Assembly: GCF_010119195.1 (NCBI RefSeq)
Contig: NZ_WRXL01000001.1
Span: 868,001-932,000, forward strand
Direction of reading: 5' to 3'
Source: Haloarcula salina
GTDB lineage: Archaea > Halobacteriota > Halobacteria > Halobacteriales > Haloarculaceae
Length of the DNA stretch: 64,000 bases
Part shown: positions 47,863 through 55,930 of the stretch, piece by piece
How positions within the stretch are numbered: the first letter of the stretch is position 1
How the letters are laid out: each line of letters starts with the position of its first letter
Position numbers and translations under genes: made by a program
The notes under the pieces: model-generated
Told to the model about the DNA's origin: nothing
The model's input: only the letters and a program-made list of their open reading frames with translations
Database searches by the model: none

Positions 47863-48633
47863 TCAGATTTTTCCGGCGACGGTGCCGAGGTTCAGCGCCA
47901 GCCCGACGATGGCGACGACCGCCGCGACAGCGAGGTTCGCCGTCGTCCCGCCGAGGCCGAACGACACCGTCCCGGCCGACGCCAGCGCGCCGAACCCGAT
48001 GCCGGCGACGACCAGTGCCACGCCTGCCAGCCCGACTAACATCGTGCCGGTCGGGCCGAACCGGCCGGTCGACCGACTCGCCTCGTACCGATCGAGCGCG
48101 TCGTGCATCGTCTCCGTGACGGACGCCTCTACGTCCTCCATCTGCCCGGAAAGGTAGGTGTTCAGCGTCTCCTCGTCGTCGTCGAGCTCCTCGGCGCGCT
48201 CTGACAGCCGCCTGTCGTACTCGGTCAGCTCGGCCTCGCGCTCGTCGAGGTCGGTCTCCCGGTCGTCGAGCACGGCCTCGCGTTCGTCAAGCCGATACTC
48301 CCGCTCGTCGAGGTCGGCCGCTCGCTCGTCCAGTTCCTCCGTGCGGATTTCCAGGTTCTCCTCGCGCCGGTCGAGTTCCGCGCCCCGCTGGTCGAGGCCC
48401 ATCTCGCGCTCGTTCAGCCGGCGCTGCATCGTCGCGAACTCCCGCTCGCGCTCGGTCGGGTGGTCCTCGGTCTGGGCGTCGACCTCCGAATCGTCGGACT
48501 CCGCGTCGGCGTCAGCGGCCAAGGCCGCTATCGGCGTTCCGTCCAGGTCCTCAGTCGTCTCGGACGACCCCGACTCGTCGTCCGTTTCAGCCGATTCGTC
48601 CGGGTCGTGGTCCGCGTCTGTGTCATTGGCCAT
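47863..48633 (-). CDS. Membrane protein with long reiterated coiled coil
   Basis: A 256-residue protein. An acidic N terminus (about 1-65) precedes a heptad-repeat rod at about 70-165 made of near-repeats of the unit LDEREAx (for example LDERAADLDEREYRLDERE), about a dozen copies. It is followed by an amphipathic region and two C-terminal transmembrane helices (about 195-220 and 232-255). No recognised family; it may act as a membrane-attached spacer or scaffold. It is convergent with cbtA and flanked by the propeller gene, but its strand matches the long cob operon. Repeat number may vary between strains. Confidence 0.7.
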   Translation of the reverse strand: MANDTDADHDPDESAETDDESGSSETTEDLDGTPIAALAADADAESDDSEVDAQTEDHPTEREREFATMQRRLNEREMGLDQRGAELDRREENLEIRTEELDERAADLDEREYRLDEREAVLDDRETDLDEREAELTEYDRRLSERAEELDDDEETLNTYLSGQMEDVEASVTETMHDALDRYEASRSTGRFGPTGTMLVGLAGVALVVAGIGFGALASAGTVSFGLGGTTANLAVAAVVAIVGLALNLGTVAGKI

Positions 48634-48781
48634 GTTCGACGGTCCCGTGTCGAGAGGATATGGCCGAGCGGACGGTTAGTTTGCCAGCGCCTACCACAGT
48701 AGCCGGAGCCAAACCGGCGGCTCGCGTCCGAGCGGTAGCCGGCAGAACAGATTCTACTGCACCGATGTCCGCGTCGGTGCG

Positions 48782-50050
48782 TCAGCGATGCGGGTCAGCC
48801 ACACCGCTCGTCGCCGCCAGCCGGTGCAAGCGATAGGCCCCGCGTTCGCGTCCGTCGTCGTGGTAGATCACCGGCTCCTCGACGGCGACCGCGCAGTCGC
48901 CGTCGACCGCCGCCGCCGTCACGACGCCGTCCGTCTCCAGCGTCCCGACCGCGCCGTCGGCGATGTCGAACAGACGGAGCGCGTGGGCGTCGGCGTCGCG
49001 GTCGCGGAAGTGCTGCGCCCCGGGGACGGCCAGCAGGTCGCCGGCCGCGCCGAGGCCGCTGGCGAATCCGCCGACTGGGGCCGACCAGCGTCGCTCGCCG
49101 TCGAGCGAGACGCCGACAGCGGTGTGTTCGTTCGGGTGGCGGGCGTCGGTCTGGCGGCCCTCCTCGGGGTAGGTGTTGCCGGTGACGAACACCGCGCCCC
49201 CGTCGGTCGCGCGGACGTGGTTCGGGTAGGCGTAGACGGTGTCGCCGGCCACGTCGGTCGGCGTCGCGAGCGGGACGCGCCAGCGTTCGCTCCCGCTCTC
49301 GTTCAGCCGGTAGCCGCAGTAATCGCCGTGGCTCGACAGGACCGCTCCCTCGTCGAGCAGCGCCACGTCGCCGACTCGCCGCTGGCCGTCGGTCCCGGGG
49401 TCCCACATCCAGCGGGGCGAGCCGTCGGCGGCGTCGAGGACGACCAACCCGTGCTGGTGGTCGCCGGGACAGCGGTTGTAGGCGACGGCGACGCGGTCGT
49501 TCCGGACCGACAGTGCGATCGGTGAGGCGTCGGTCGGGTAGGTCCACGCGACCGACCCGTCCGGGCGGAAGGCGTAGACCGCGCTCTCGAAGTGCCGAAC
49601 GTCGTCGCCGTCGGCGTCCGTTCGGCGCTCGTACCGGCGCGCCGCGGCGTACAGCCGGTCGCCGTCGGCGGCGAGGGCGGCGACGAACGGCAGGAGAAAG
49701 CGCGTCTTCTTCTGGGCCGCGCCGAGGTCGGTTCGGGTGTCGTAGCTCCAGCGGACGCCGCCGTCGGCGTCGTGACAGCGGACCTGCCCGCGGGCGCTCC
49801 GCTCGCCGACGGCGACGCCGCCGTCGAACGGGACGGCCGCGACGACGCTCGGGTCGCCCTCGGTCTCGTGACGCCACCGGCGGGTCGGCGGGCCGTCGCT
49901 CGCGATGTCGAAGGCCAGCACGTCCCCGTCGGCGGTCCCGACGACGGCCAGCCCGTCGGCCAGCGCGACCGCCGAACGGCGCCCCTGGTGGCGCGAGCGG
50001 GCCGGGGGAATATCGCCGAGCGACGCGGCCTGTGCGCGCCGGCTACTCAT
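48782..50050 (-). CDS. PQQ-type beta-propeller protein in the cob operon
   Basis: A 422-residue protein of PQQ/WD-like beta-propeller repeats, e.g. VVGTADGDVLAFDIASDG, VYAFRPDGSVAWTYPTD, VVLDAADGSPRWMWDPG and LFDIADGAVGTLETDG. There is no signal peptide, so it appears cytoplasmic. It overlaps DUF3209 by 8 bases and is the last gene of the long cbi operon. The function is unknown; a scaffold for corrin intermediates or a metal sensor are possibilities without direct evidence. Confidence 0.8.
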   Translation of the reverse strand: MSSRRAQAASLGDIPPARSRHQGRRSAVALADGLAVVGTADGDVLAFDIASDGPPTRRWRHETEGDPSVVAAVPFDGGVAVGERSARGQVRCHDADGGVRWSYDTRTDLGAAQKKTRFLLPFVAALAADGDRLYAAARRYERRTDADGDDVRHFESAVYAFRPDGSVAWTYPTDASPIALSVRNDRVAVAYNRCPGDHQHGLVVLDAADGSPRWMWDPGTDGQRRVGDVALLDEGAVLSSHGDYCGYRLNESGSERWRVPLATPTDVAGDTVYAYPNHVRATDGGAVFVTGNTYPEEGRQTDARHPNEHTAVGVSLDGERRWSAPVGGFASGLGAAGDLLAVPGAQHFRDRDADAHALRLFDIADGAVGTLETDGVVTAAAVDGDCAVAVEEPVIYHDDGRERGAYRLHRLAATSGVADPHR

Positions 50051-50414
50051 CGACTGGGAACGCCTCGTGGAGTACGTCGTGGGCCTCGCCGAGGCCGGCG
50101 AGCACGTCCTCGCCCTGCGCGGTGAGGCGGTGGACCGCGCGCTCGGCGTCGCGGACCGCGACGAGCCGGCCCCGGAGGTAGTCGTACTCGGGGTCGTCCT
50201 CGTCGGCGGCGGCGATCTCCTCTTCCAGATCGACGAGCGCGGCGTCGAGGTGGCGCTCGATGCCCGCGAGCGTCTCCGCGTTCGCGAGCGCCTCGATCGG
50301 GCCGTCGAGATGCCCCTCCAGCTCCTGTTCCGCGTGCTGGCGCGCGTGGTCGTCTTCGGTGCCGAGAACGGTCATGAGGCCGAGTCGGAGGGCCTCGATT
50401 TCGTAGCAGCTCAT
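50043..50414 (-). CDS. DUF3209 family protein
   Basis: A 123-residue acidic, helical protein starting MSCYEIEALRLGLMTVLG, matching the DUF3209 family found in cobalamin clusters of halophiles and some bacteria. A helical bundle with a Cys-Tyr-Glu start and a conserved DDPEYDYLRGR segment. Function unknown; because it travels with cbi genes it is a candidate for a missing corrin step or for cobalt handling. It starts 28 bases after the CbiX/2Fe-2S gene. Confidence 0.88.
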   Translation of the reverse strand: MSCYEIEALRLGLMTVLGTEDDHARQHAEQELEGHLDGPIEALANAETLAGIERHLDAALVDLEEEIAAADEDDPEYDYLRGRLVAVRDAERAVHRLTAQGEDVLAGLGEAHDVLHEAFPVDE

Positions 50415-50441
50415 GGATGTGGTGTGGGTTGTCAGTGGGAG

Positions 50442-51665
50442 TCACAGCGTCTGGTCGACGAGTTCGCTGACGATGCGGTCGCGGTCGAGGTGCGAGGAGA
50501 CGATCTCCTCTGCGTCGCGCTCCCCGACGCCGCCGTACCAGACCCCGTCGGGGTAGACGGCGACCATCGGCCCCTCGCCGCAGCGGCCGAGACACGACGA
50601 GCGCGTGATGCGGGCGTCGCACTGGTCGCTGTCGCGCGCGGCCTGGCGGAGGCGTTCGAGGACCGCGGGCGAGCCCTCGCCCGCGCAGGTCTGGTTCGTG
50701 CAGACCGCGACGTGCTTCTCGGGCGCGTCGTGGACGTGGGGGTCGTCGGCCACGTCCTCGCGGTCGGCGTGTTCGGCCTGATGGGTCAGCGCCCGGAGCA
50801 TCGCCCGCGCGCCGCCCTGGTCTTCCTCGTAGCCGTCGAGTTCGACCTTGTACTTGCAGGTGTCACAGGACATCTCGACGCTCCCCGTGCGGGCCTCCTG
50901 CCAGCGGTCGCCGAGCACGTCGAGCAGGCGTGGATCGGTCCCCAGCGGCTCGCCGGGGGCGGCGTCGACGTACGGGTACTCCTCGTCGAACTCGCGCGCG
51001 CCGTCCTTGATGCGGCCGGTCAGCACGCCGTCGCCGAGCATGTAGGGCACGACGACGACGGCGTCGGGTCGGCTCTTCGCCAGGTCGTGCAGCGTCTCGG
51101 AGAGCAGCGGCTCGGTGACGCCGATGAACGACGCCTCGACCCGCGAGAAGTCGCGGCCCTCGTAGAGCAGGCGGGCGAGCTTGTGTACGTCGGCGTTGGC
51201 GTCCGGGTCGCTGGAGCCCCGGGCACAGACCACGACGGCCACGTCGTCGCGTTCGCGGTCGACGCCCAGGTCGGCCTCCACGCTCGCCGCCCGGTCGTCG
51301 AGCAGGTCGAGGATCGCGGGGTGGACGCCCAGGTGCGCGCCGTTGTTGATGGTCAGTTCGGGGTGGGCCTCGCGGGCCTGCGTGACCGCCAGCGGCACGT
51401 CGTTCTTGACGTGGCTCGCGGCGAACAGCGAGAGGTGGACGACCGTGACCTGTGAGACTGTCGCGGCCAGCCCCGAGACGGCCTCGTCGATGGCCGGCTC
51501 GGCCAGTTCGAGGAACGCCGCGTCGACCGGGATGCCGAGCCGCCCTTCGAGGTCGGCGGCCAGCTCTCGGACCTGCTCGTTGGACCTCTCGCGCCGGGAG
51601 CCGTGGCCGACGAGCAGGACCGCCTCGTCGTCCAGCGCGTCGGCGGCGACGGTCGCTTCGCTCAT
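50442..51665 (-). CDS. cbiX: CbiX chelatase fused to a [2Fe-2S] ferredoxin domain
   Basis: A 407-residue fusion. Residues 15-270 are CbiX with two halves: AVLLVGHGSRRERSNEQVRE (His of the active site) and HLSLFAASHVKNDVPLAV (second His); then VAVVVCARGSSDPDANADV. An intermediate Cys pair is MSCDTCKYKVE (about 264-269). The C-terminal part (about 310-400) is a thioredoxin-like [2Fe-2S] ferredoxin with C-x4-C in VCTNQTCAGE and C-x3-C in SCLGRCGEGP. Chelatases of the CbiX type with Fe-S clusters are known. It overlaps the LAGLIDADG-like gene by 4 bases. Confidence 0.93.
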   Translation of the reverse strand: MSEATVAADALDDEAVLLVGHGSRRERSNEQVRELAADLEGRLGIPVDAAFLELAEPAIDEAVSGLAATVSQVTVVHLSLFAASHVKNDVPLAVTQAREAHPELTINNGAHLGVHPAILDLLDDRAASVEADLGVDRERDDVAVVVCARGSSDPDANADVHKLARLLYEGRDFSRVEASFIGVTEPLLSETLHDLAKSRPDAVVVVPYMLGDGVLTGRIKDGAREFDEEYPYVDAAPGEPLGTDPRLLDVLGDRWQEARTGSVEMSCDTCKYKVELDGYEEDQGGARAMLRALTHQAEHADREDVADDPHVHDAPEKHVAVCTNQTCAGEGSPAVLERLRQAARDSDQCDARITRSSCLGRCGEGPMVAVYPDGVWYGGVGERDAEEIVSSHLDRDRIVSELVDQTL

Positions 51666-52321
51666 CGGACTCGCTCGACGCTCTTTCGGAGCTTGCGCCG
51701 CCGGCTCGGCGCGAACAGCCCCGTCGCGTCGCTGCCCTCGTACAGCCAGTCGCCCAGCGCCGGAGCGGCCTCGTCGGCCACCCCGAACCAGTGGCCCGAC
51801 GACGCCTCGGCGAGGTCGTCGGACGGCGCGTCGACCGGGCAGCGGTCGAGCAGCGTCTGGATCGTCCGGAGCAGGCGCTCGTCTTCGTGGACGAACGAGA
51901 TGCCCACGGCGCCGGCGTCGGACTTGAAACAGACCGTGCCACAGCCCTCCAGCAGGCCCCGGAGGAGCTGGCGGTCGTAGTCGGCGAAGGCGTCGAAGCG
52001 GTAGCCGCCGGCCTCCCCGTCGAAGGGCAGGCCCAGCGCCGCGCTGGCGCGGTCGGCCAGCCCGCCGATGACCTGGACGGTGAACTCCTCCTCGCGGCGG
52101 GTGATCGAGGTGTCGTGGGCGTAGGCCCGCTCGACGATGCGGCGGTCGGCGCGCTCCGCGCCGGCGATGGACGCGAGGCGGCGGGCGGCGGTCTCGTCGC
52201 TCGTCCGCACGGTGACACAGCCGTCTTCGCAGTCGCCGTCGGCGGCGACCCGCCCCCAGAAGTACGCCGTCTCCGGGTGGGCTGCGAGCATGTCCGACGG
52301 CGCGCCGGTCTCGACGCTCAC
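51662..52321 (-). CDS. LAGLIDADG-like protein of the cobalamin operon
   Basis: A 219-residue protein found in haloarchaeal cobalamin operons. It shows two degenerate LAGLIDADG motifs: YFWGRVAADG (residues 20-29) and LLRGLLEGCG (119-128), each followed by a beta-rich stretch (CVTVRTSDE, then VCFKSDAGAVGISFV), as in single-chain homing endonucleases and WhiA. In the second motif the usual acidic residue before Gly is Cys127. No DNA-binding HTH extension is apparent. It overlaps its neighbours by 4 bases. A nuclease role is unlikely; regulation or a structural role in corrin synthesis are possibilities. Confidence 0.72.
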   Translation of the reverse strand: MSVETGAPSDMLAAHPETAYFWGRVAADGDCEDGCVTVRTSDETAARRLASIAGAERADRRIVERAYAHDTSITRREEEFTVQVIGGLADRASAALGLPFDGEAGGYRFDAFADYDRQLLRGLLEGCGTVCFKSDAGAVGISFVHEDERLLRTIQTLLDRCPVDAPSDDLAEASSGHWFGVADEAAPALGDWLYEGSDATGLFAPSRRRKLRKSVERVR

Positions 52322-52590
52322 GGCTGGACCTCCCCGGCGTCGGTCGCCGGCGACCCGTCGGCCGGCACGTCGTGCTCGACTGACTCGACGGTGATTGCGT
52401 CCAGCGGACAGGCGGCGGCGGCCTGCTCGGCGTCGTCCCGGCGGTCGTCCTCGAAGGTGGCCTCGATCGCCGTCCGGTCGTCCGTCTCGACGGCTGCCAG
52501 CCCCTCGCTATCCTCGACGAAGCGGTCGTCGCGGACGAGACAGGCGAACACGCCGTCGCAGGCCTCGCGGTCGATGGTGATTCGGTACAT
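52318..52590 (-). CDS. [3Fe-4S]-type ferredoxin
   Basis: A 90-residue ferredoxin. Cys11 and Cys17 (CDGVFACLV) and Cys61 before Pro (AAACPLDAITVE) are the only cysteines, which fits a single [3Fe-4S] cluster as in bacterial P450-type ferredoxins. It ends in an acidic tail. It sits between cbiH2 (2 bases upstream) and the LAGLIDADG-like gene (4-base overlap), so it probably supplies electrons to a corrin-ring redox step, such as the ring contraction by CbiH or the cobalt reduction. Confidence 0.85.
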   Translation of the reverse strand: MYRITIDREACDGVFACLVRDDRFVEDSEGLAAVETDDRTAIEATFEDDRRDDAEQAAAACPLDAITVESVEHDVPADGSPATDAGEVQP

Positions 52591-52592
52591 GG

Positions 52593-53687
52593 TCAGTAGT
52601 CGTACTTGGTCTCGTAGCCCCGCGGCGTCACCATCCGGTCGTCCCAGACGTACGTGTCCTCGTTGCCCACGAGCAGCGTGGTGGTCATGTCCACGAGGTC
52701 CGTCTCGCCGAGTTCGGGCAGGTCCGCCAGTTCGACGATTTCGACCTGTTCGTCCTCCCGGCCGGCCGCGTGGACCACGCCGACCGGCGTCTCCGGGTCG
52801 CGGTGCTCCAGTAAGATCTCGCAGCACTTCTCGTAGTTGTCCCGGCGCTTGCGGCTCCAGGGGTTGTAGATCGTGATGGTGAACCCCTCCTTGGCGGCGG
52901 CGTGGAGCCGCGACTCGATGGTCGGCATGTCCGTGAGGTGGTCCGACAGCGAGATGGAGACGGTGTCGTTGACCAGCGGCGCGCCGACGCGGGCCGCACA
53001 GGACTGGGCCGCCGGAACGCCCGGGACCACGTCGAAGTCGAGCATCGTCGCCGTCGCGCCCTTGGACTCGACGATCTCCAGGGCGAGGCCGGCAAGCGCG
53101 TAGACGTTCGGGTCGCCGCTGCCGATGATGGCCACGTCGTTGCCCGCCAGCGCGCGGTCGATGGCCTCCTCCGTCCGCGAGACCTCGCCGCACATCGGCG
53201 TGTCGTAGATGTCCTCGGCTCCCTCGGTGATCTCGTCGGGCAGCAGGTCGACGTAGGTCGTGTAGCCGACGATGTGCTCGGCGTCCAGCAGGGCAGCGCG
53301 GGCGCGAGCGGTCATCCCCTCGGGCTGGCCGGGACCGAGGCCGACCGCGATGAGTCGGCCGGGATCGGCGTCGAAGTCGTCGACGGTCGCGCCGACTTCC
53401 TCCTCGTCCGAGGAATCTGACGAGGCCGCGCCGCAGGAACTGCTGGTGGACGAAGACGACGAGGACGACGAAGCGCCACACTCCGAGGTGGTGTCGTCGG
53501 CCTCCGTCGACGGACTCGCCTCGCCGGCCGAGGCGCTCGATTCCGGCCCGCTCTCGGCTCCGCTCGCACCACATTTCGACCCGGTGTTTGCCTCCGTATC
53601 GGTCTCTCCGGCCGATGCCTGTGCCTCGCTCGCGCCGCACTTCGATTCCGTCTCTGTACTCCCGTCGGTGGTGTTGTCAGTGCTCAT
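52593..53687 (-). CDS. cbiH: Cobalt-precorrin-3 C17-methyltransferase CbiH/CobJ with Cys-rich N-terminal tail
   Basis: A 364-residue TP methylase. The catalytic part (from about residue 110) begins LIAVGLGPGQPEGMT and shows GSGDPNVYALAG, VVPGVPAAQSCAA, SLSDHLTDMPTIESRL and NPWSRKRRDNYEKC. It contracts the ring and methylates C17. Its first 105 residues are a Ser/Glu/Ala-rich low-complexity chain with four cysteines, each followed by Gly-Ala: Cys17, Cys39, Cys70 and Cys85 (KCGAS, KCGAS, ECGAS and SCGAA). Such tails are absent from ordinary CbiH. It lies directly after a second CbiH gene (2-base gap) and before the ferredoxin. Confidence 0.92.
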   Translation of the reverse strand: MSTDNTTDGSTETESKCGASEAQASAGETDTEANTGSKCGASGAESGPESSASAGEASPSTEADDTTSECGASSSSSSSSTSSSCGAASSDSSDEEEVGATVDDFDADPGRLIAVGLGPGQPEGMTARARAALLDAEHIVGYTTYVDLLPDEITEGAEDIYDTPMCGEVSRTEEAIDRALAGNDVAIIGSGDPNVYALAGLALEIVESKGATATMLDFDVVPGVPAAQSCAARVGAPLVNDTVSISLSDHLTDMPTIESRLHAAAKEGFTITIYNPWSRKRRDNYEKCCEILLEHRDPETPVGVVHAAGREDEQVEIVELADLPELGETDLVDMTTTLLVGNEDTYVWDDRMVTPRGYETKYDY

Positions 53688-53689
53688 TG

Positions 53690-54613
53690 TCAGAAATCGT
53701 CGACGTCACGCCCGCCGCGCGGGGTGACGAGGAACTCCCGGTAGTCGTTGCGCCAGACGCGCGTCTCGTGGGTGCCGACGACGATGGACGATCCCATGCC
53801 GCCGACCTCCTCGTCGTGGTCGGGCAGGTCGCCCAGCGTCGTGATGGTCTCCGTCTCGTCGTCCAGGTTCCGGCCGGCCGTCCCGCGGCCGGCGTCGTTG
53901 ACGATGGCGGCGGGCACGCCGTCGGCCCGCTCCTCGCGGAGGACGGCGACGGCCCGCTCGTAGTCGCGCCAGCAGTTGTAGAGGACGACGACGAAGCCCG
54001 AGATGGCCGCGGCGCGAAGCTTCTCCTCGATCTCGTCCCAGCCGCGCCACTTGTCCGACAGCGATATCGTACAGAAGTCGTTGGACAGCGGCGCGCCGAG
54101 GTTCGCCGCGCCCGACAGCGCCGCGGTCACGCCGGGGACGATCTCGATGGGCACGTCGTCGGCGTCGTCGGCGTCGGCCATCGTGAACAGCAGGTCGGAC
54201 TTCCCGTAGACGTTCGGATCGCCGCCGGAGACGTGGGCCACGTCCTCGCCGTCCCGGACCCGCGCGAACGCCTCGCGCGCGAGTTCGACCTGTTTGCCCA
54301 TCGACGAGCGGATCAAAGTCTGCGTGTGGCCGTCGGTTCGTTCGAGGACGGTTCCCTCCTCGTCGGCCACCTCGCTGTCGTCGGTTCGGCCCGACAGCGC
54401 GGCGGACTCGGGCGGGAGCGTCCCGTCCTTGCGCAGGAACTCCTGGTAGAGGTTCGAGGCGACGACGCAGTCGGCCGTCTGGATGACGTCCTTCGCGCGC
54501 TGAGTCATGTCGTGGGGGAGGCCCGGCCCGATGCCGACGACGTACAGCGTGCCGTAGTCGTCGGGGGTCGCGGTCGCCGGGGCCGACGCGGCCACGTCCT
54601 CGGTCCCGCTCAT
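53690..54613 (-). CDS. cbiH2: Second CbiH/CobJ-type methyltransferase
   Basis: A 307-residue TP methylase paralogue. It starts after an acidic/Ala leader of about 20 residues with YVVGIGPGLPHDMTQRAKDV; then VSGGDPNVYGKSDLL, VPGVTAALSGAANLG, SLSDKWRGWDEIEEKL and YNCWRDYERAVAVL. It shares the SLSD and NVYG motifs with CbiH at 52593-53687, but is diverged. Two CbiH-type genes side by side are usual in haloarchaea. Perhaps one contracts the ring and the other has a different methylation or an auxiliary role. It overlaps cbiG by 4 bases. Start ATG 54613. Confidence 0.9.
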   Translation of the reverse strand: MSGTEDVAASAPATATPDDYGTLYVVGIGPGLPHDMTQRAKDVIQTADCVVASNLYQEFLRKDGTLPPESAALSGRTDDSEVADEEGTVLERTDGHTQTLIRSSMGKQVELAREAFARVRDGEDVAHVSGGDPNVYGKSDLLFTMADADDADDVPIEIVPGVTAALSGAANLGAPLSNDFCTISLSDKWRGWDEIEEKLRAAAISGFVVVLYNCWRDYERAVAVLREERADGVPAAIVNDAGRGTAGRNLDDETETITTLGDLPDHDEEVGGMGSSIVVGTHETRVWRNDYREFLVTPRGGRDVDDF

Positions 54614-55581
54614 TTGCCGATCGCCACCGTCACGGCCTCGTCGTAGCGGGTCTTCTCGGCCAGCAGGTCGTGCTCGCGGCCGGCGGCGATGGCCGACGCC
54701 TCGGCGATGCCCGGCCAGCCGATGAGTTCCTTCGAGCGCGAGGGGGTCGGTCCCTCGAAGCGCTCCAGCGTCTCCTTCTCGAAGGCGATCACGCCCAGCC
54801 CCCACGCCTCGGCGGCGGCGAGCATCCCCTCCTCGTCGGCCTTCCGCGTGCCGGTGGCGACGAACTCCACGTCGGAGCGGTCGCGGCCGGCCGCGTCGAG
54901 CGCGCGCTCCCACGCGGCGTGGAACTGGTCCACGTCCGCGCCGGCGACGCTGCCACAGCCCAGCACGACGCCGTCGTCGCTGTTGCGCTTGAGGACGGTC
55001 ACGTCGTCGCCGACCACCACCGCCTTCGGGCCGTCGAGGCGCTCGACGGGGCCGAGTTCGTCGTCCAGCACGGCGAGGTTGGTGGCGACCGTCGAGTCGC
55101 CGTTGACGACGTGGGCGTCGAGGGCCTTCGCCCGCTTCTCGACGCCCTGCTTGTCGGCCGCCTCGCTGGCGGTCGTCATCGCCGGGACCGCGCCCATCGA
55201 CGCCAGGTCGTCGGCGACCTGGTTCGCGCCGTGGTGGCCGCCGGTGATGGGGATGGCCCACGTCAGTTCCTCGTCGACCACGCAGATGGCGGGGTCGTCC
55301 CACTTGTCGTCGAGCAGATGGGCGGTCTTGCGCATCGCGATGCCGCTGGCCATCAGGCCGACGAAGCAGTCGTACTCGCCCCAGTGCTCGTCGAACACCG
55401 CGCCGTGGTATTCGAGGACGTCGATGGACTCGTAGCGGTCGCCGATGCCGTCGACGATCTCCTCGGCGGTGTCCATCTTCCGCTCGAAGGCGACGATGGC
55501 GATGTCCTCTGCCACCTCGCCGTCGGAGTCGGGCGCTTTGCAACTGTTCGAACTCGAATCGCCGTCGCTGTCTGTGCTCAT
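54610..55581 (-). CDS. cbiG: Cobalt-precorrin-5A hydrolase CbiG
   Basis: A 323-residue enzyme that opens the delta-lactone of cobalt-precorrin-5A, releasing acetaldehyde. The N-terminal domain has HWGEYDCFVGLMASGIAMRK, VVDEELTWAIPITGGHHGANQVADD and the C-terminal domain has LGCGSVAGADVDQF and FVATGTRKADEEGMLAAAEA. The first 25 residues are a Ser/Asp-rich tail with Cys14 (SNSCKAPDSD), resembling the Cys tail of CbiH. The upstream neighbour cbiF is 426 bases away, unlike the tight spacing elsewhere in the operon. Confidence 0.93.
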   Translation of the reverse strand: MSTDSDGDSSSNSCKAPDSDGEVAEDIAIVAFERKMDTAEEIVDGIGDRYESIDVLEYHGAVFDEHWGEYDCFVGLMASGIAMRKTAHLLDDKWDDPAICVVDEELTWAIPITGGHHGANQVADDLASMGAVPAMTTASEAADKQGVEKRAKALDAHVVNGDSTVATNLAVLDDELGPVERLDGPKAVVVGDDVTVLKRNSDDGVVLGCGSVAGADVDQFHAAWERALDAAGRDRSDVEFVATGTRKADEEGMLAAAEAWGLGVIAFEKETLERFEGPTPSRSKELIGWPGIAEASAIAAGREHDLLAEKTRYDEAVTVAIGK

Positions 55582-55870
55582 GAATGTCCTCCGGCCGGTG
55601 TTCGGTCACACGCGGCTGCCGGCCAGTCAGCCGCTCGGCTACTGCCAGCCATTCCACTCCCAGCTGCTGTCGGCGCGCGCCGGCGCGCTCGGATGGCGCG
55701 CCAGAAATCGTGCGAGGGATGAGCGACCGACAGTCGAAGGGAGCGAATCGGATGGGGAGGCGTGTGGTCTGCTGTTTGGTGCGGTGCTGTGGGGTGGACT
55801 GAAAGGGGCCGGGCGCTCCGGGAAGACGACTGACGCAAGCACGCAAGCGAAGCGAGCGCGCGCAGCGAGG

Positions 55871-55899
55871 TCCTCGACCGGAGCGACCGGGGGCTTTCT
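55871..55899. repeat. 29-base direct repeat, unit 1
   Basis: Starts TCCTCGACCGGAGCGACCGG and ends GGGCTTTCT. The identical unit is at 55931-55959 with a 60-base period. Confidence 0.9.
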
Positions 55900-55930
55900 A
55901 CCTGTACTCGGCACCTCCCGCTACTCCTAG

